64,000 nt of DNA, taken from Bradyrhizobium sp. CB82 (GTDB lineage: Bacteria; Pseudomonadota; Alphaproteobacteria; Rhizobiales; Xanthobacteraceae). Shown piece by piece: positions 7,847 to 16,692 of this stretch. Made by a program: the position numbers and the translations under genes. Numbering within the stretch: position 1 is the first letter of the stretch; the number at the start of each line of letters is the position of its first letter. The stretch lies in assembly GCF_029714405.1 (NCBI RefSeq), contig NZ_CP121650.1:5957001-6021000 (forward strand). The letters are read 5' to 3'. The notes beneath the pieces were generated by a model that was given only the letters and a program-made list of their open reading frames with translations, was not told where the DNA came from and ran no database searches.

Positions 7847-8821
7847 ATGACCAAGCCGCTATTTCCAGCATTCGACGGGCTCATTAACCTGTCCCGTCGC
7901 GAAGGCGTCGATATTCGCCCGACGCTCCTCCGCGTGCTGACCGATCTTTACGTGCAGGCAAACAGCCATAGTGGCGACGAGGAGCGGCAATTCGTCGAGC
8001 TCGCCTCGCGGCTGATCGACCAGGTCGACGATGCAACGCGCGCCGCTGTCAAGGCGCGTCTTGCGATCTATCCTGCAACTCCCGCGCCGATCATGCAGAA
8101 GCTCGGGCTCCTGCCCGCGCATGAGGGCCGCAGAATCCCGCTGGCGCGCGAGATCCCCGCTCCGCCCGCGGCGGCCGCGCCCGTCCGCACGTCGACGGAA
8201 GCGGAGCTGCGGATGTCCGCGAACATGGCGATGCAGCCAAAGGACGCCGCCGAGATCCACGACATGTTCTTCCGCGCCTCGGCCTCGGAGCGTGCGCTGA
8301 TCCTGCACAATCTGGCTCAAACCCCGCTGAAGGCAGCGCCCCGCATTCCGACCGCACGGGCCACGCGCGCGATCCAGACGCTGGAGATGGCGGCGTTCGC
8401 GGAGGATACCGAGAGTTTCGCGCTGGAGCTCGGCGAGAGCCTGATCCTGCCGGCCCGCGTCGCCGCGCAGATCGTGGATGATGCCGGCGGGGAAGCGCTT
8501 GCGGTCGCCGCGCGCGCGCTCGACATGCCGAGCCCCAACTTCCAGCGCATCCTCCTGTTCTTCAAGCCGGAGATCGGGACCTCCGTGAACACCGTCTACC
8601 GGCTGTCGCGGCTCTATGACCGCCTCAGCGATCGCTCGGCGCTGGTGATGCTCGCCGCCTGGCGCGGCTCGACGCTGGCGGTAACGCGCGCAAAATATCA
8701 GTCGTCACTCTATGACGGCGAACGCCAGCGCGCGCGCGGCGCCGCAAGCCAGTCGCGGCCTTCGGCGCAGCCCGGCACGATCCCGCCGATTCGGACAGGC
8801 ACCGGCGGATCGGACCACTAG
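7847..8821 (+). CDS. DUF2336 domain protein
   Basis: Protein of 324 residues, all-helical, matching the DUF2336 type (helical repeats with acidic surface, found in alphaproteobacteria). It begins MTKPLFPAFDGLINLSRREG with no signal peptide, so cytoplasmic. The central Ala/Pro-rich linker (about 105-125) separates two helical parts; the C-terminal 35 residues are Ser/Pro/Gly-rich and probably flexible. Upstream DNA (7593-7846) is relatively AT-rich and probably carries the promoter. A second DUF2336 protein occurs at 47059-48171. The biochemical role of the family is not known to me. Confidence 0.82.
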   Translation: MTKPLFPAFDGLINLSRREGVDIRPTLLRVLTDLYVQANSHSGDEERQFVELASRLIDQVDDATRAAVKARLAIYPATPAPIMQKLGLLPAHEGRRIPLAREIPAPPAAAAPVRTSTEAELRMSANMAMQPKDAAEIHDMFFRASASERALILHNLAQTPLKAAPRIPTARATRAIQTLEMAAFAEDTESFALELGESLILPARVAAQIVDDAGGEALAVAARALDMPSPNFQRILLFFKPEIGTSVNTVYRLSRLYDRLSDRSALVMLAAWRGSTLAVTRAKYQSSLYDGERQRARGAASQSRPSAQPGTIPPIRTGTGGSDH

Positions 8822-8825
8822 ATCC

Positions 8826-9170
8826 TCAAGCGCTTGCCAATTCCAGAAAATGCCGCCCGGCGCGGTCCTCGGTCTCGACGATCCAGGCGTCGGGATCGAA
8901 GCGGATTTCCTTGGTGAGCCGTTCCTCGACCGCGGGCTCCGGCAAGGGTTGCGGCGCGACCGGCACGAAGAAGCGCTCGACCGGCCGGCCGTCGTCATAA
9001 ACGGTCTGCGGCGCGGGCACGTACAGCATCGCGTTGCCGTCAAGCAGCGACACCTTGACGAACACCGCCCCGGCTTCCTCGGCGCCGCGCCGGCGCACCG
9101 CGCCGAACACGCCTTCAGTCTGGCAGCGGCGCAGGTACGCCGCCACCCATATGTTCGATTTCAACCGCAT
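8826..9170 (-). CDS. DUF1491 family protein
   Basis: Protein of 114 residues starting MRLKSNIWVAAYLRRCQTEG, the typical start of the DUF1491 family of alphaproteobacteria. Mixed alpha/beta: strands AVFVKVSLLDGNAMLYV and ERFFVPV, acidic C-terminal part (VEERLTKEIRFDPDAWIVE). Soluble, single domain, length normal for the family. Its gene end is 4 bp from the end of the convergent DUF2336 gene. Lies 59 bp downstream of the peptidoglycan-binding gene on the same strand and may be co-transcribed with it. Function unknown. Confidence 0.8.
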   Translation of the reverse strand: MRLKSNIWVAAYLRRCQTEGVFGAVRRRGAEEAGAVFVKVSLLDGNAMLYVPAPQTVYDDGRPVERFFVPVAPQPLPEPAVEERLTKEIRFDPDAWIVETEDRAGRHFLELASA

Positions 9171-9229
9171 GGTCGGGACGATAGGCCAGCCGCGAAAACA
9201 GCACCAGTGTCCGCGGCAAGCGATGGCGA

Positions 9230-9955
9230 TTATTCGACGGGATGTCCGATCGCGGCCCCAAGCTCGCGCAGCAGGCGGTCCGAGAGCTGCCCCGTGACCG
9301 GCATCTTGTGCTCGCGCTCGAACTTTTGGATCGCCGCCTGAGTTTCGCCGGAGATCGAGCCGGTCACCTTCAACTGCCCGTAGCCGTATTCGGAGAGCGC
9401 GCGCTGCACGGCGGCGACGCGGCGCATTGCGGGACTCTGTGGCGCCGGGATCGCTGCCGGCGGTCGCGCGACAACGGACTGCGACGGAGACGCTGTCGTC
9501 GTGGCCTTGACGAGATTGGTCAGGGGATCGGCGGATCTGGAGGTCGAGGCCGTTGCCTCGGCGGCCCTCTCGGCCGCCGGCGGCTTCTCTGCCGCCTTCT
9601 CCGTCCCCTTGGGCTCAGCGACGCGGAACTCCATCGGCTTCGGCTCGAGCGGCAGTGAATCGGCCGCGAGCGGGCGCGGCCGCGGCAGCGGGTTCGACAA
9701 CGCAGCAGCTGACGGCGCCGGCAAATTGATCACGGTGCCGAACATCGGGGCGGGATGGCGGCCGGTTTGCAGGAACAGCGCGTTGGCGACGATGGCGCTG
9801 ACCGCTGCGAAGGCGACGAGGCCGGCGACAGTATCCTTGGGACTATGCAGCAGGATCCGCAGCGCGAGATTGCGCTCTGTCTCGACGTCGACGACCGCCG
9901 CCTTGGCGCCACGGCGGCGCGGAGCATCCTCATCCCTTGCAGACTTTCTAGGCAC
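9230..9955 (-). CDS. Membrane-anchored peptidoglycan-binding protein
   Basis: Protein of 241 residues. Start is GTG at 9955, overlapping the last 8 bases of the upstream kinase gene in another frame, so translation is probably coupled. Basic N-terminus with an Arg cluster, one transmembrane helix (about 42-62, DTVAGLVAFAAVSAIVANAL), a long Pro/Ala-rich periplasmic linker (75-170), and a C-terminal peptidoglycan-binding_1 domain (about 175-238) with VQRALSEYGYGQLKVTGSIS and TQAAIQKFEREHKMPVTGQL. Type II membrane protein that should contact the cell wall. Coupling to a DivJ/PleC-type kinase suggests a link between envelope state and cell-cycle signalling; that link is inference. Confidence 0.85.
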   Translation of the reverse strand: MPRKSARDEDAPRRRGAKAAVVDVETERNLALRILLHSPKDTVAGLVAFAAVSAIVANALFLQTGRHPAPMFGTVINLPAPSAAALSNPLPRPRPLAADSLPLEPKPMEFRVAEPKGTEKAAEKPPAAERAAEATASTSRSADPLTNLVKATTTASPSQSVVARPPAAIPAPQSPAMRRVAAVQRALSEYGYGQLKVTGSISGETQAAIQKFEREHKMPVTGQLSDRLLRELGAAIGHPVE

Positions 9956-11798
9956 TTTTCTTCACCAAAGCCGGTTGGTCCTGAACATTATGGCGCGGCG
10001 GCGGCATCAACGTCGCGATCTTGCTTTCGCTCTGCTTACCTTGCGACGGCGTGCAGACGAACGGCAGCTTGATGGTGACGGCCGTCCCCTCACCGAGCTT
10101 GCTTTGTATCGTCAACTCGCCGTGATGCAAGGCGACGAGGCTCTTCACGATCGACAATCCGAGCCCCGTGCCTTCATGGCGACGCTGATAGGTCTTGCCG
10201 GCCTGGAAGAACGGCGCGCCAATCCGCTTCAGGTCGTCGGGCGCGATGCCGACGCCGGTGTCGCTGATGCGAATGAAGAGGTGCGATGGCGAAACCGTGG
10301 CAGCGACGTTGACCTGCCCGCCACGCTCGGTGAACTTGATCGCGTTCGAGACGAGGTTGAGCACGATCTGCTTGAAGGCGCGCGGATCGCCGGTCATCAC
10401 CGGCAGATCCTGCGGCGCATCGGTGATGAGATCGATGCCGTTCTCTCGCGCCTTCAACGCCAGCAGATTGCAGCAATGCAGGAGCGCGGCGCGCGGCGCG
10501 AACGGCTCCGGCGAAATCTCGAACTTGCCGGATTCCATCTTGGACATGTCGAGGATGCCGTTGACGACCGACAACAGATGCTGGCCGGAATCGTTGATGA
10601 GCTCTGCGTATTCCTTGCGCTGGGCCGCACCGAGCATCAGGGTCTGCTCCTGCGCGATCATCTCGGAGAAGCCGATGATGGCGTTGAGCGGCGTGCGCAG
10701 TTCGTGGCTCATGGTGGCGAGGAAGCGCGTCTTGGCGGCATCGGCTGCCTCGGCGGCGCTACAGGCCTGATCGAGCGCCTGCTCCTGGAGTTTGCGATCG
10801 GTGACGTCGCGCATCACGGCGACGACTTCGGGCTCGCGCGTCACGTCGCGGCCCAAATCCTGGTCGAGCGGCCGGCAGCGCATCTCGACCCAGATGAAAT
10901 CGACCTGGCCCCGCTCGCTGCCGCCGATCTCCCGCCGCAACCGGAACTCGACGCTGCGCACGTCGCCGCGCGCGGCGTCCGACAGTGCGGTAAGATAGGC
11001 CGGACGATCGGCGACATGGACGCGATCGAACAGGCCGTGACCAGTGAGCTGGGCGCCTGGCAGGCCAAGCATGGCTTCGACCGCCGGCGAGATGAACTGG
11101 ACTTGTCCGTTGCGCTGATGCCGCGAGATGACGTCGCTCATGTTGCGCGCCAGCAAGCGGTAGCGCTCCTCTTCGCGCGACAGCAGCGCAACGCTAGTGC
11201 GCGCCAGCGATTCGGCGCCGAAGGCGAGACCTGCCGCGTAGAGTGTCGCAGACGCAACGCCGAATGCCGTGAACATGCTGCGTTCGGCCGCATTGGCCTG
11301 GTCGAACGGCAACCAGTCGAGATGACCCGACAGGATCAAGAGCGCCGCGCAGGACAGCGCCAGCACCGAAGCAAAGGCCGCAACGCGGCGCGAGGCGGAC
11401 AACGCCGCCTCCAAGGGAACCACGACCAGCCAGACTGCAGCAAACGATTCGATGCCGCCCGTCGTCGCCGCCACCGCCATGATCAGTCCGGCGAGCGCCA
11501 GCGACGACAGCACATGGGCGCCTTCATAGCGGCCGGTGCGCGAAAGGAACCACGACAGCAGGATCGGCGCGATCAGCCAGGCGAAGGCGGCGACCTCGAT
11601 CGCGCTGGGTGCGCCGCGCATGGCGAGATAAATCGGGAATGCGGCAAAGGCGGCGAGGCTGCCGAGGAGCCTGGGGGCCATGAAAGCCCGATGGCGTGCC
11701 CGTGTCAGCGCGTCATAACGTGCCGAGGGATGCAGCAGCGCATCGAGACAATCGCGGATGATACTCAAAACTGTCACGGATCTCGCGCTTCGGCTCAT
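9948..11798 (-). CDS. Membrane PAS sensor histidine kinase (DivJ/PleC type)
   Basis: Protein of 616 residues. Five to six transmembrane helices fill residues 40-215 with no large extracytoplasmic loop. A PAS domain follows (about 215-340, ending EVVAVMRDVTDRKLQEQ), then a HisKA dimerisation helix with phospho-acceptor His365 in TMSHELRTPLNAIIGFSEM. The HATPase domain is complete: N-box NLVSNAIKF, G1 DTGVGI, G2 GTGLGLSIV. The HisKA motif and layout match the DivJ/PleC/PdhS kinases that control the DivK-CtrA cell-cycle relay in alphaproteobacteria; the polytopic N-terminus fits DivJ best. The stop codon overlaps the next gene start. Which paralogue this is cannot be settled from the sequence alone. 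Confidence 0.85.
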   Translation of the reverse strand: MSRSARSVTVLSIIRDCLDALLHPSARYDALTRARHRAFMAPRLLGSLAAFAAFPIYLAMRGAPSAIEVAAFAWLIAPILLSWFLSRTGRYEGAHVLSSLALAGLIMAVAATTGGIESFAAVWLVVVPLEAALSASRRVAAFASVLALSCAALLILSGHLDWLPFDQANAAERSMFTAFGVASATLYAAGLAFGAESLARTSVALLSREEERYRLLARNMSDVISRHQRNGQVQFISPAVEAMLGLPGAQLTGHGLFDRVHVADRPAYLTALSDAARGDVRSVEFRLRREIGGSERGQVDFIWVEMRCRPLDQDLGRDVTREPEVVAVMRDVTDRKLQEQALDQACSAAEAADAAKTRFLATMSHELRTPLNAIIGFSEMIAQEQTLMLGAAQRKEYAELINDSGQHLLSVVNGILDMSKMESGKFEISPEPFAPRAALLHCCNLLALKARENGIDLITDAPQDLPVMTGDPRAFKQIVLNLVSNAIKFTERGGQVNVAATVSPSHLFIRISDTGVGIAPDDLKRIGAPFFQAGKTYQRRHEGTGLGLSIVKSLVALHHGELTIQSKLGEGTAVTIKLPFVCTPSQGKQSESKIATLMPPPRHNVQDQPALVKKSA

Positions 11799-12173
11799 GC
11801 ATCGAAAAGACGCGCCGGAACGCCTCCTTGTCGTTGAGCCACCGTGTCAGAGCGACATTAAACGAACGCTAAGGCGGTGGCGCATGCGGCAGAACATCGT
11901 ATGATCGTGAGGAATTTTACGCGATTTGACGGTTTCATTCGCGCGGATGGTGAACGCGAGGTTTCCGCATTCCTCGCCTTATGGTTTCGAATTGGTGGAA
12001 GGGCGCAAACGGGCAATCGCCAGCCCGCACTTTGGGAGCCGTTCGATTCGTTCAAATCTCACGCAAATTTTCGCCAAATTAAGCTCAACGCAATCACTTG
12101 CGATTTATCGAGGGTTGCTAGGTCGAAAGCCCGCGGGGGTGCCGCCGGCTGGATCTAACACACAGGTCGCAAG
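11799..12173. other. Divergent promoter region between kinase and DUF5330 gene
   Basis: The 375-bp stretch has no convincing gene. It is more AT-rich than its surroundings, especially 12055-12115, as expected for promoters serving the kinase (minus) and the DUF5330 gene (plus). TTAA-N7-CTAA at 11858-11872, 60 bp upstream of the kinase start, is one base from the CtrA consensus TTAA-N7-TTAA. A match of this quality occurs by chance fairly often. Confidence 0.4.
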
Positions 12174-12608
12174 ATGCGTTTTCTGCTCCGCATCACATTC
12201 TGGCTCGGGCTGGTGCTGGTGCTCCTGCCGCGGGATAAGACTCCCGAATCGGAGAAGGTGCCGCAGATCGGCGCCGCCGAGGCCGTATCGGCAGCGTCCG
12301 CGGCCGTCTCCGACATGAGCCAGTTCTGCAAGCGCCAGCCCGCGGCCTGCGAGGTCGGCGGCCAGGCTGCAACCGTGATCGGCCAGCGGGCGCAGGACGG
12401 GGCACGCAAGCTCTACCAGATCATCACCGACAAGAAGAACCAGATCACCAACGACAAGAACGACAAGAGCGACAAGAAGGCGCCCGACCACACCGGCTCG
12501 ATCGGCAGCATGGCGGAGGCCGATCTCGACGCCGGCGCAGCTCCGCGCGACACACTGACCCAGGACGACCTGGCCGTCGAATGGCGCGGGCCGGAGACGG
12601 CGAATTAG
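12174..12608 (+). CDS. DUF5330 family protein
   Basis: Protein of 144 residues. Hydrophobic start (FLLRITFWLGLVLVLLP) acts as a signal anchor; the next part DKTPESEKVPQIGAAEAVSAA and the two cysteines in MSQFCKRQPAACEVG are the recognisable DUF5330 core, followed by a helix (ATVIGQRAQDGARKLYQII). The second half is Lys/Asp-rich, low complexity and probably disordered. Likely periplasmic, attached to the inner membrane. Function unknown. 69 bp upstream of sufE on the same strand. Confidence 0.8.
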   Translation: MRFLLRITFWLGLVLVLLPRDKTPESEKVPQIGAAEAVSAASAAVSDMSQFCKRQPAACEVGGQAATVIGQRAQDGARKLYQIITDKKNQITNDKNDKSDKKAPDHTGSIGSMAEADLDAGAAPRDTLTQDDLAVEWRGPETAN

Positions 12609-12677
12609 GGATCGGATCCTATCGATTTCGACGGGTTGCATCCCTATATTGGCCCTCAGATTACAGTGCGGGCCATC

Positions 12678-13106
12678 ATGACGACGATCGACGAAATCAG
12701 GGACAATTTCGAGGTTCTGGACGAATGGGATGACCGCTACCGGTACGTCATCGAGCTCGGCCGCACCCTGGAACCGATGCCGGAGACCGAACATTCCGCC
12801 GCCAACAAGGTGCAGGGCTGCGTCAGTCAGGTCTGGCTGTCCAAGCGGATCGATCGCGGCAACGGCGCTCCCATCCTGACATATCTCGGCGACAGCGACG
12901 CGCATATCGTGCGCGGCCTGGTCGCGATCCTGCTGTCGCTCTATTCGGGACGTACACCGCAGGAGATCCTTGCGACCGACGCGCTCGCGGTGTTCGACGA
13001 GTTCGGCTTTCGCGAGCACCTGACGCCACAGCGCTCCAACGGCCTGCGCTCGATGGTCGAACGGATCCGGACCGATGCGCGCGAGGCGCTTGCCGAGGCT
13101 TCCTGA
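12678..13106 (+). CDS. sufE: SufE cysteine desulfurase acceptor
   Basis: Protein of 142 residues. SufE takes persulfide sulfur from the cysteine desulfurase SufS and hands it to the SufBCD scaffold for iron-sulfur cluster assembly in the cytoplasm. The active-site cysteine is visible in NKVQGCVSQVW (Cys48) and the family start IDEIRDNFEVLDEWDDRYRY is clear. Start taken at MTTIDEI (ATG 12678) rather than an upstream in-frame codon at 12636, because family members begin there. Alone here; the suf operon is not in the window. Length normal. Confidence 0.93.
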   Translation: MTTIDEIRDNFEVLDEWDDRYRYVIELGRTLEPMPETEHSAANKVQGCVSQVWLSKRIDRGNGAPILTYLGDSDAHIVRGLVAILLSLYSGRTPQEILATDALAVFDEFGFREHLTPQRSNGLRSMVERIRTDAREALAEAS

Positions 13107-13110
13107 AGAC

Positions 13111-13214
13111 CCTCATGGTGAGGAGCGCGGAGCGCGTCTCGAACCATGAAGGCCCCCGCTCTCGCCCGCAGCCATCCTTCGAGACGCCCGCTTTGCGGGC
13201 TCCTCAGGATGAGG
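13111..13214. repeat. Palindromic intergenic repeat
   Basis: Between the convergent sufE and mucR genes. CCTCATGGTGAGGAGC at the left and GGCTCCTCAGGATGAGG at the right are near-inverted copies, with a second pair around GTCTCGAACCATG and CATCCTTCGAGAC inside and a small GCCCGC/GCGGGC hairpin. The whole can fold as one long imperfect stem. It looks like a member of the short palindromic repeats scattered through genomes of this group. Confidence 0.65.
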
Positions 13215-13228
13215 TGGAATGCGTGGCT

Positions 13229-13642
13229 CTACTTCCGCTTCCGCTGCTGCTGCCCCAATCCCATCTTCTTCGCCAGTTGCGAGCGCGCCACCGCATAGTT
13301 CGGCGCGACCATGGGATAGTCAGCCGGCAGGCCCCATTTCTCGCGATATTGCTCGGGCGTCATGTTGTACTGGGTGCGCAGATGGCGCTTCAGCGACTTG
13401 AAACGCTTGCCGTCCTCGAGGCACACGAGATAGTCCGGCGCAATCGATTTCTTCAGCGACACCGCGGGCTTTGCCGGCTCGAGCGGCGCTTCGGTCCGAC
13501 CCGAGGAGACTCGCACCAGCGCGCCATGCACCTGGCTGATCAAGTTCGGGATCTCGGCCGCCGGCGTCGGATTGTTGCTGAGATACGCCGAGACGATGTT
13601 CGCCGTGAGCTCGATGAAGTTTTTACCCGCGGCATCTGACAC
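13229..13642 (-). CDS. mucR: MucR/Ros family transcriptional regulator
   Basis: Protein of 137 residues. MucR/Ros proteins bind AT-rich promoter DNA and control exopolysaccharide, motility and cell-cycle genes in rhizobia and brucellae. The N-terminal part (FIELTANIVSAYLSNNP) is the oligomerisation region; the C-terminal part YLVCLEDGKRFKSLKRHL to WGLPADYPMVAPNYA is the DNA-binding domain. Of the Ros zinc ligands only the first cysteine and first histidine remain: the second Cys is Asp (CLEDG) and the second His is lost, as in the zinc-free Ml proteins of Mesorhizobium. Start is GTG at 13642 with GAGG upstream; no ATG fits. Located 10 bp after a proline-rich membrane protein gene on the same strand. 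Confidence 0.9.
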   Translation of the reverse strand: MSDAAGKNFIELTANIVSAYLSNNPTPAAEIPNLISQVHGALVRVSSGRTEAPLEPAKPAVSLKKSIAPDYLVCLEDGKRFKSLKRHLRTQYNMTPEQYREKWGLPADYPMVAPNYAVARSQLAKKMGLGQQQRKRK

Positions 13643-13652
13643 GGATTGGACC

Positions 13653-14534
13653 TCAGGACCGCTGGTCGAGATGCGTGCGCAACTCGTCGATCGACGCGAA
13701 GCGCATCATGCCCTCGGGCATCTGCGCCTCGATCGAGCCGTCGGAATAGAGCGAGTAGGCCATCCCGTCGACGACGCCCGATTTGAGCACGGTGACGGCC
13801 GGCTGCTCGGCCGGTGGCGCCGGACGCGGCTCGGGCGGCGGCGGGGCAGGAGGTGGCGTGGCCTCGGTAAAGGTCGAGGGTGTGCGCGGCGGGGGACGGC
13901 GCGGCAGAGTTGGCTCAGGCGGTCGCATGCGGTCGGGCTTCGGCCAGGTATCGTCGAAGCTCGGCGGCGGCTCGGGAGGTTCCGGAACCGCAGCAGCCGG
14001 GTGCTCCTCAGCCGGCGCGACCTCGGCAGCCTTGGCCTGCGCGCGCTCACGCTCCTTGCGCGAGGTCGAAGCAAACAGCAGGTTGCGTCGGCGCGGCGCT
14101 TCAGGCGCAGGCGGAGAAGCCGGCACCTCCGGTACCGACGGAGCCTCCGCACGCGGCCGTTCGCGCGCCACAGCTTCATTCTGCCAAGGCGGCGGCGCAG
14201 CCGGAGATACCGGCATCGTGGGCTCAACCTTGGCAGCTTCGGCAGGGACCGCTTCCGGTCCGGGCATGCCCGCTGTCGTAAGGCCTGGCGGAAGCACCGG
14301 CCTGACCCGAACCTCGGACGGTGCCATCACTCCGGCGAGCCGCCGCGCGATGCCCTTCAGCTCCTGCACCACAGCGTACAGGCCCATCAGTAGCATCCCG
14401 GAGCAGACGCCGATGGTCCCGCTGAGTATGAAGGTGCTGCCGAGACTGAATTCCTTGAGCGAGATGCCCCAAAGGACCGTGAGGATACCCGCCAGAAAGG
14501 CGAAAATCCCCGCGATCAGCATTGCCAGTGTCAT
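13653..14534 (-). CDS. Proline-rich membrane protein
   Basis: Protein of 293 residues counted from MTLAMLIAG, chosen because GGGTGAG precedes this ATG; a GTG 12 codons upstream is the alternative. Two transmembrane helices (about 3-22 and 30-55), then a long cytoplasmic or periplasmic region extremely rich in Pro, Ala and Glu (about 85-240), then a small folded end of about 50 residues (VVDGMAYSLYSDGSIEAQMP, FASIDELRTHLDQ). The C-terminal piece looks like a short beta-hairpin domain. May be co-transcribed with mucR. Function unknown. Confidence 0.75.
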   Translation of the reverse strand: MTLAMLIAGIFAFLAGILTVLWGISLKEFSLGSTFILSGTIGVCSGMLLMGLYAVVQELKGIARRLAGVMAPSEVRVRPVLPPGLTTAGMPGPEAVPAEAAKVEPTMPVSPAAPPPWQNEAVARERPRAEAPSVPEVPASPPAPEAPRRRNLLFASTSRKERERAQAKAAEVAPAEEHPAAAVPEPPEPPPSFDDTWPKPDRMRPPEPTLPRRPPPRTPSTFTEATPPPAPPPPEPRPAPPAEQPAVTVLKSGVVDGMAYSLYSDGSIEAQMPEGMMRFASIDELRTHLDQRS

Positions 14535-14839
14535 CGAACTCACCCCCGGCCGCGCATCCGCGCGCGACACGCCACGATACCGTCATATCGCACGCCTCGC
14601 CAACGGCCAATTGCCACGGCCGTTCCTTAAAATAGCGAAATCAGGGACTTATTCACATTCCCTTCAGCAACATCTCGCTAGCTGTATTGAAGCACCAGGA
14701 TTTCAAAATTGCTGCGTTGCATCAGGAATTTAGCCATAATGCGCAATTACTTGGAAATGGAACTGCGCTATAGGGTTCCCGGGCGAAAGGGCCATGCGCA
14801 CCAGCACGGCCGAGAGGGGATTCCGGGTCACCGACTGCC
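14535..14839. other. Intergenic, divergent promoter region
   Basis: 305 bp between the proline-rich membrane protein gene (minus) and the glycosyltransferase gene (plus). The middle (14625-14765) is clearly AT-richer than the flanks and likely contains promoters. No gene, clean hairpin or known binding motif was found. Confidence 0.4.
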
Positions 14840-16489
14840 ATGACATCCATCACCACTTCGGCGATCGATACGCCTCTCCGGCGCTCGGTTGAGCGGACTT
14901 GCGACGACCTTGCCATGCTGGTGCTGGCGGCAGTCGCGGTCATCGCGGGGCTGACCTTCCGCGACTACGGGCTCGGCTGGGACGATTACACCCACGCCGA
15001 ATATGCCGATCTCTTGTTGCGCATGTTCGGTTCCGGCTTCAAGGACACCGCTGCACTCTCCTTCGCCAATCTCTACATGTATGGCGGCGGCTTCGACATG
15101 GTCGCGGCGCTCCTGCACAAGGTCATGCCGCTCGAGTTGTTCGAGACGCGCCGTCTCGTTGGCGCCGCCGTCGGCGTGATCGGGCTTGCGGTGACCTGGC
15201 GGCTCGCGCGCCGCATCGGCGGACCGCTTGCCGGTCTTGCCGCGCTGCTGCTGCTTGCGCTTTGCCCGATCTTCTACGGGCACATGTTCATGAACCCGAA
15301 GGATGCGCCCTTCGCGGTCGCGATGATCATCCTGATGCTGGGCCTGGCACGGCTTGCGGAAGAATATCCGCAGCCCTCGCCGCGCACGATCCTGATCGTC
15401 GGCCTCGGCGCGGGCCTCTCGATCGGCACGCGCATTCTCGGCGGCCTTTCGCTCGTCTATGCGATGATCGGCTTCCTGCCGCTGTTTCTGGAAGAGCTGC
15501 GCGTCGAAGGTACCCGCGAAGCGATCCGCCGCTTCGCCCATGTCGTCTATGTGCTGCTGCCCGGCCTCGTGCTCGGCTATCTGATCATGGGCCTGATCTG
15601 GCCATGGTCGATCATGGAGCCCGGCAATCCATTCCAGGCGCTGACCTACTTCTCGCACTTCTTCGAAAAGCCCTGGAAGGAGATGTTCGACGGCGCGCTG
15701 GTGTCCGTGCCCGACATGCCCTGGTCCTATCTGCCAACGCTGTTCGCGCTCCAGCTTCCCGAGGTCATGTTGGTGGCGATGATCGGCGCCGTCATCGGCA
15801 CCTTCGTCATCCTGCCGCGTCGCGAGGTTCCGGCACGCCGCAAGACCATCCTGTTGATGCTGACGCTCGCAGCCACGCTGCCGCTCGTGATCGCGATGGT
15901 GAAGCGGCCCGCGCTCTACAACGGCATCCGCCACTTCGTCTTCGTCATTCCGCCGATGGCCGTCCTGGGCGGCGTCGCCTTTGCCTGGGCCATGGAGCGT
16001 CTGCGGGCCAATCATCGTGCCTGGCAGCCGGTCGTGCTCGCCACCTTCTGCTTCGGCCTCGCGCTGCCGCTCGCCGAGATGATCCGGCTGCATCCGTATC
16101 AATACACGCACTTCAACTATATCGCCGGCACCGTGCGTGGCGCCGATGACCGCTTCATGCTGGACTATTGGGGCCTGGCCTTGAAGCAGGCCTCCGACGA
16201 GCTGCGCGAGCAGCTCATCGAGCGGCAGGAAATCCCGCCGCGCAATCGCAAATGGAAGGTCGCGGTGTGCGGCCCGCAGCGGCCGGCGCAGGTCGCGCTC
16301 GGTCCCGACTTCACCATCGGCTGGGATTCCAACGCCGCGGATTTCGCCATGACGCTCGGCGAATTCTACTGCAAGGGCCTCAACGCGCCGGTCATGGTCG
16401 AGATCAAGCGCGACGACGTCGTGTTTGCTCGCGTCTACGATATCCGCGGCCGCAGCATTTCCAGCCTGCTGTCGATCCCGGCGCCGTAA
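14840..16489 (+). CDS. GT39-type membrane glycosyltransferase
   Basis: Protein of 549 residues with about ten transmembrane helices. The first periplasmic loop carries acidic residues after helix 1 (LGWDDYTHAEYADLLL), which is where GT-C enzymes have their catalytic Asp pair, and a lysine-containing loop MNPKDAPFAV follows helix 4; both are as in dolichyl/polyprenyl-phosphate-dependent glycosyltransferase family 39 (protein O-mannosyltransferase-like, ArnT superfamily). The C-terminal 100 residues are a soluble periplasmic domain. Expected to move a sugar from a lipid carrier onto an unknown acceptor outside the inner membrane. Single gene unit. Confidence 0.8.
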   Translation: MTSITTSAIDTPLRRSVERTCDDLAMLVLAAVAVIAGLTFRDYGLGWDDYTHAEYADLLLRMFGSGFKDTAALSFANLYMYGGGFDMVAALLHKVMPLELFETRRLVGAAVGVIGLAVTWRLARRIGGPLAGLAALLLLALCPIFYGHMFMNPKDAPFAVAMIILMLGLARLAEEYPQPSPRTILIVGLGAGLSIGTRILGGLSLVYAMIGFLPLFLEELRVEGTREAIRRFAHVVYVLLPGLVLGYLIMGLIWPWSIMEPGNPFQALTYFSHFFEKPWKEMFDGALVSVPDMPWSYLPTLFALQLPEVMLVAMIGAVIGTFVILPRREVPARRKTILLMLTLAATLPLVIAMVKRPALYNGIRHFVFVIPPMAVLGGVAFAWAMERLRANHRAWQPVVLATFCFGLALPLAEMIRLHPYQYTHFNYIAGTVRGADDRFMLDYWGLALKQASDELREQLIERQEIPPRNRKWKVAVCGPQRPAQVALGPDFTIGWDSNAADFAMTLGEFYCKGLNAPVMVEIKRDDVVFARVYDIRGRSISSLLSIPAP

Positions 16490-16692
16490 TATTCTTCTCC
16501 TGGCCATGTCGCCGGATGAGCCAACGGGTCGGCGCGAAGCGCCGCCGATGACAGGCTTCGCGACATCCGGGACCTCGCATTCCGCTTCGCTCATGCGAGC
16601 TGTGCTTGACTGCCGCGCATGGCGCGCCTTGCTGCAAGCGGCTCGCAGGACTAGGCTCCCGCTCCGCAACAACGAGGCTCGGAGAATTTGCC

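Noticed and set aside
9501..11837. 778-codon open frame opposite the histidine kinase
   Set aside because: Shadow of the kinase and peptidoglycan-binding genes, whose motifs are clear on the minus strand.
11858..11872. CtrA-like box TTAA-N7-CTAA
   Set aside because: One mismatch from consensus and expected by chance; kept only as a note in the kinase finding.
14828..16672. 614-codon open frame opposite the GT39 gene
   Set aside because: Shadow frame rich in Arg, His and Gln; the plus-strand product has clear membrane topology.
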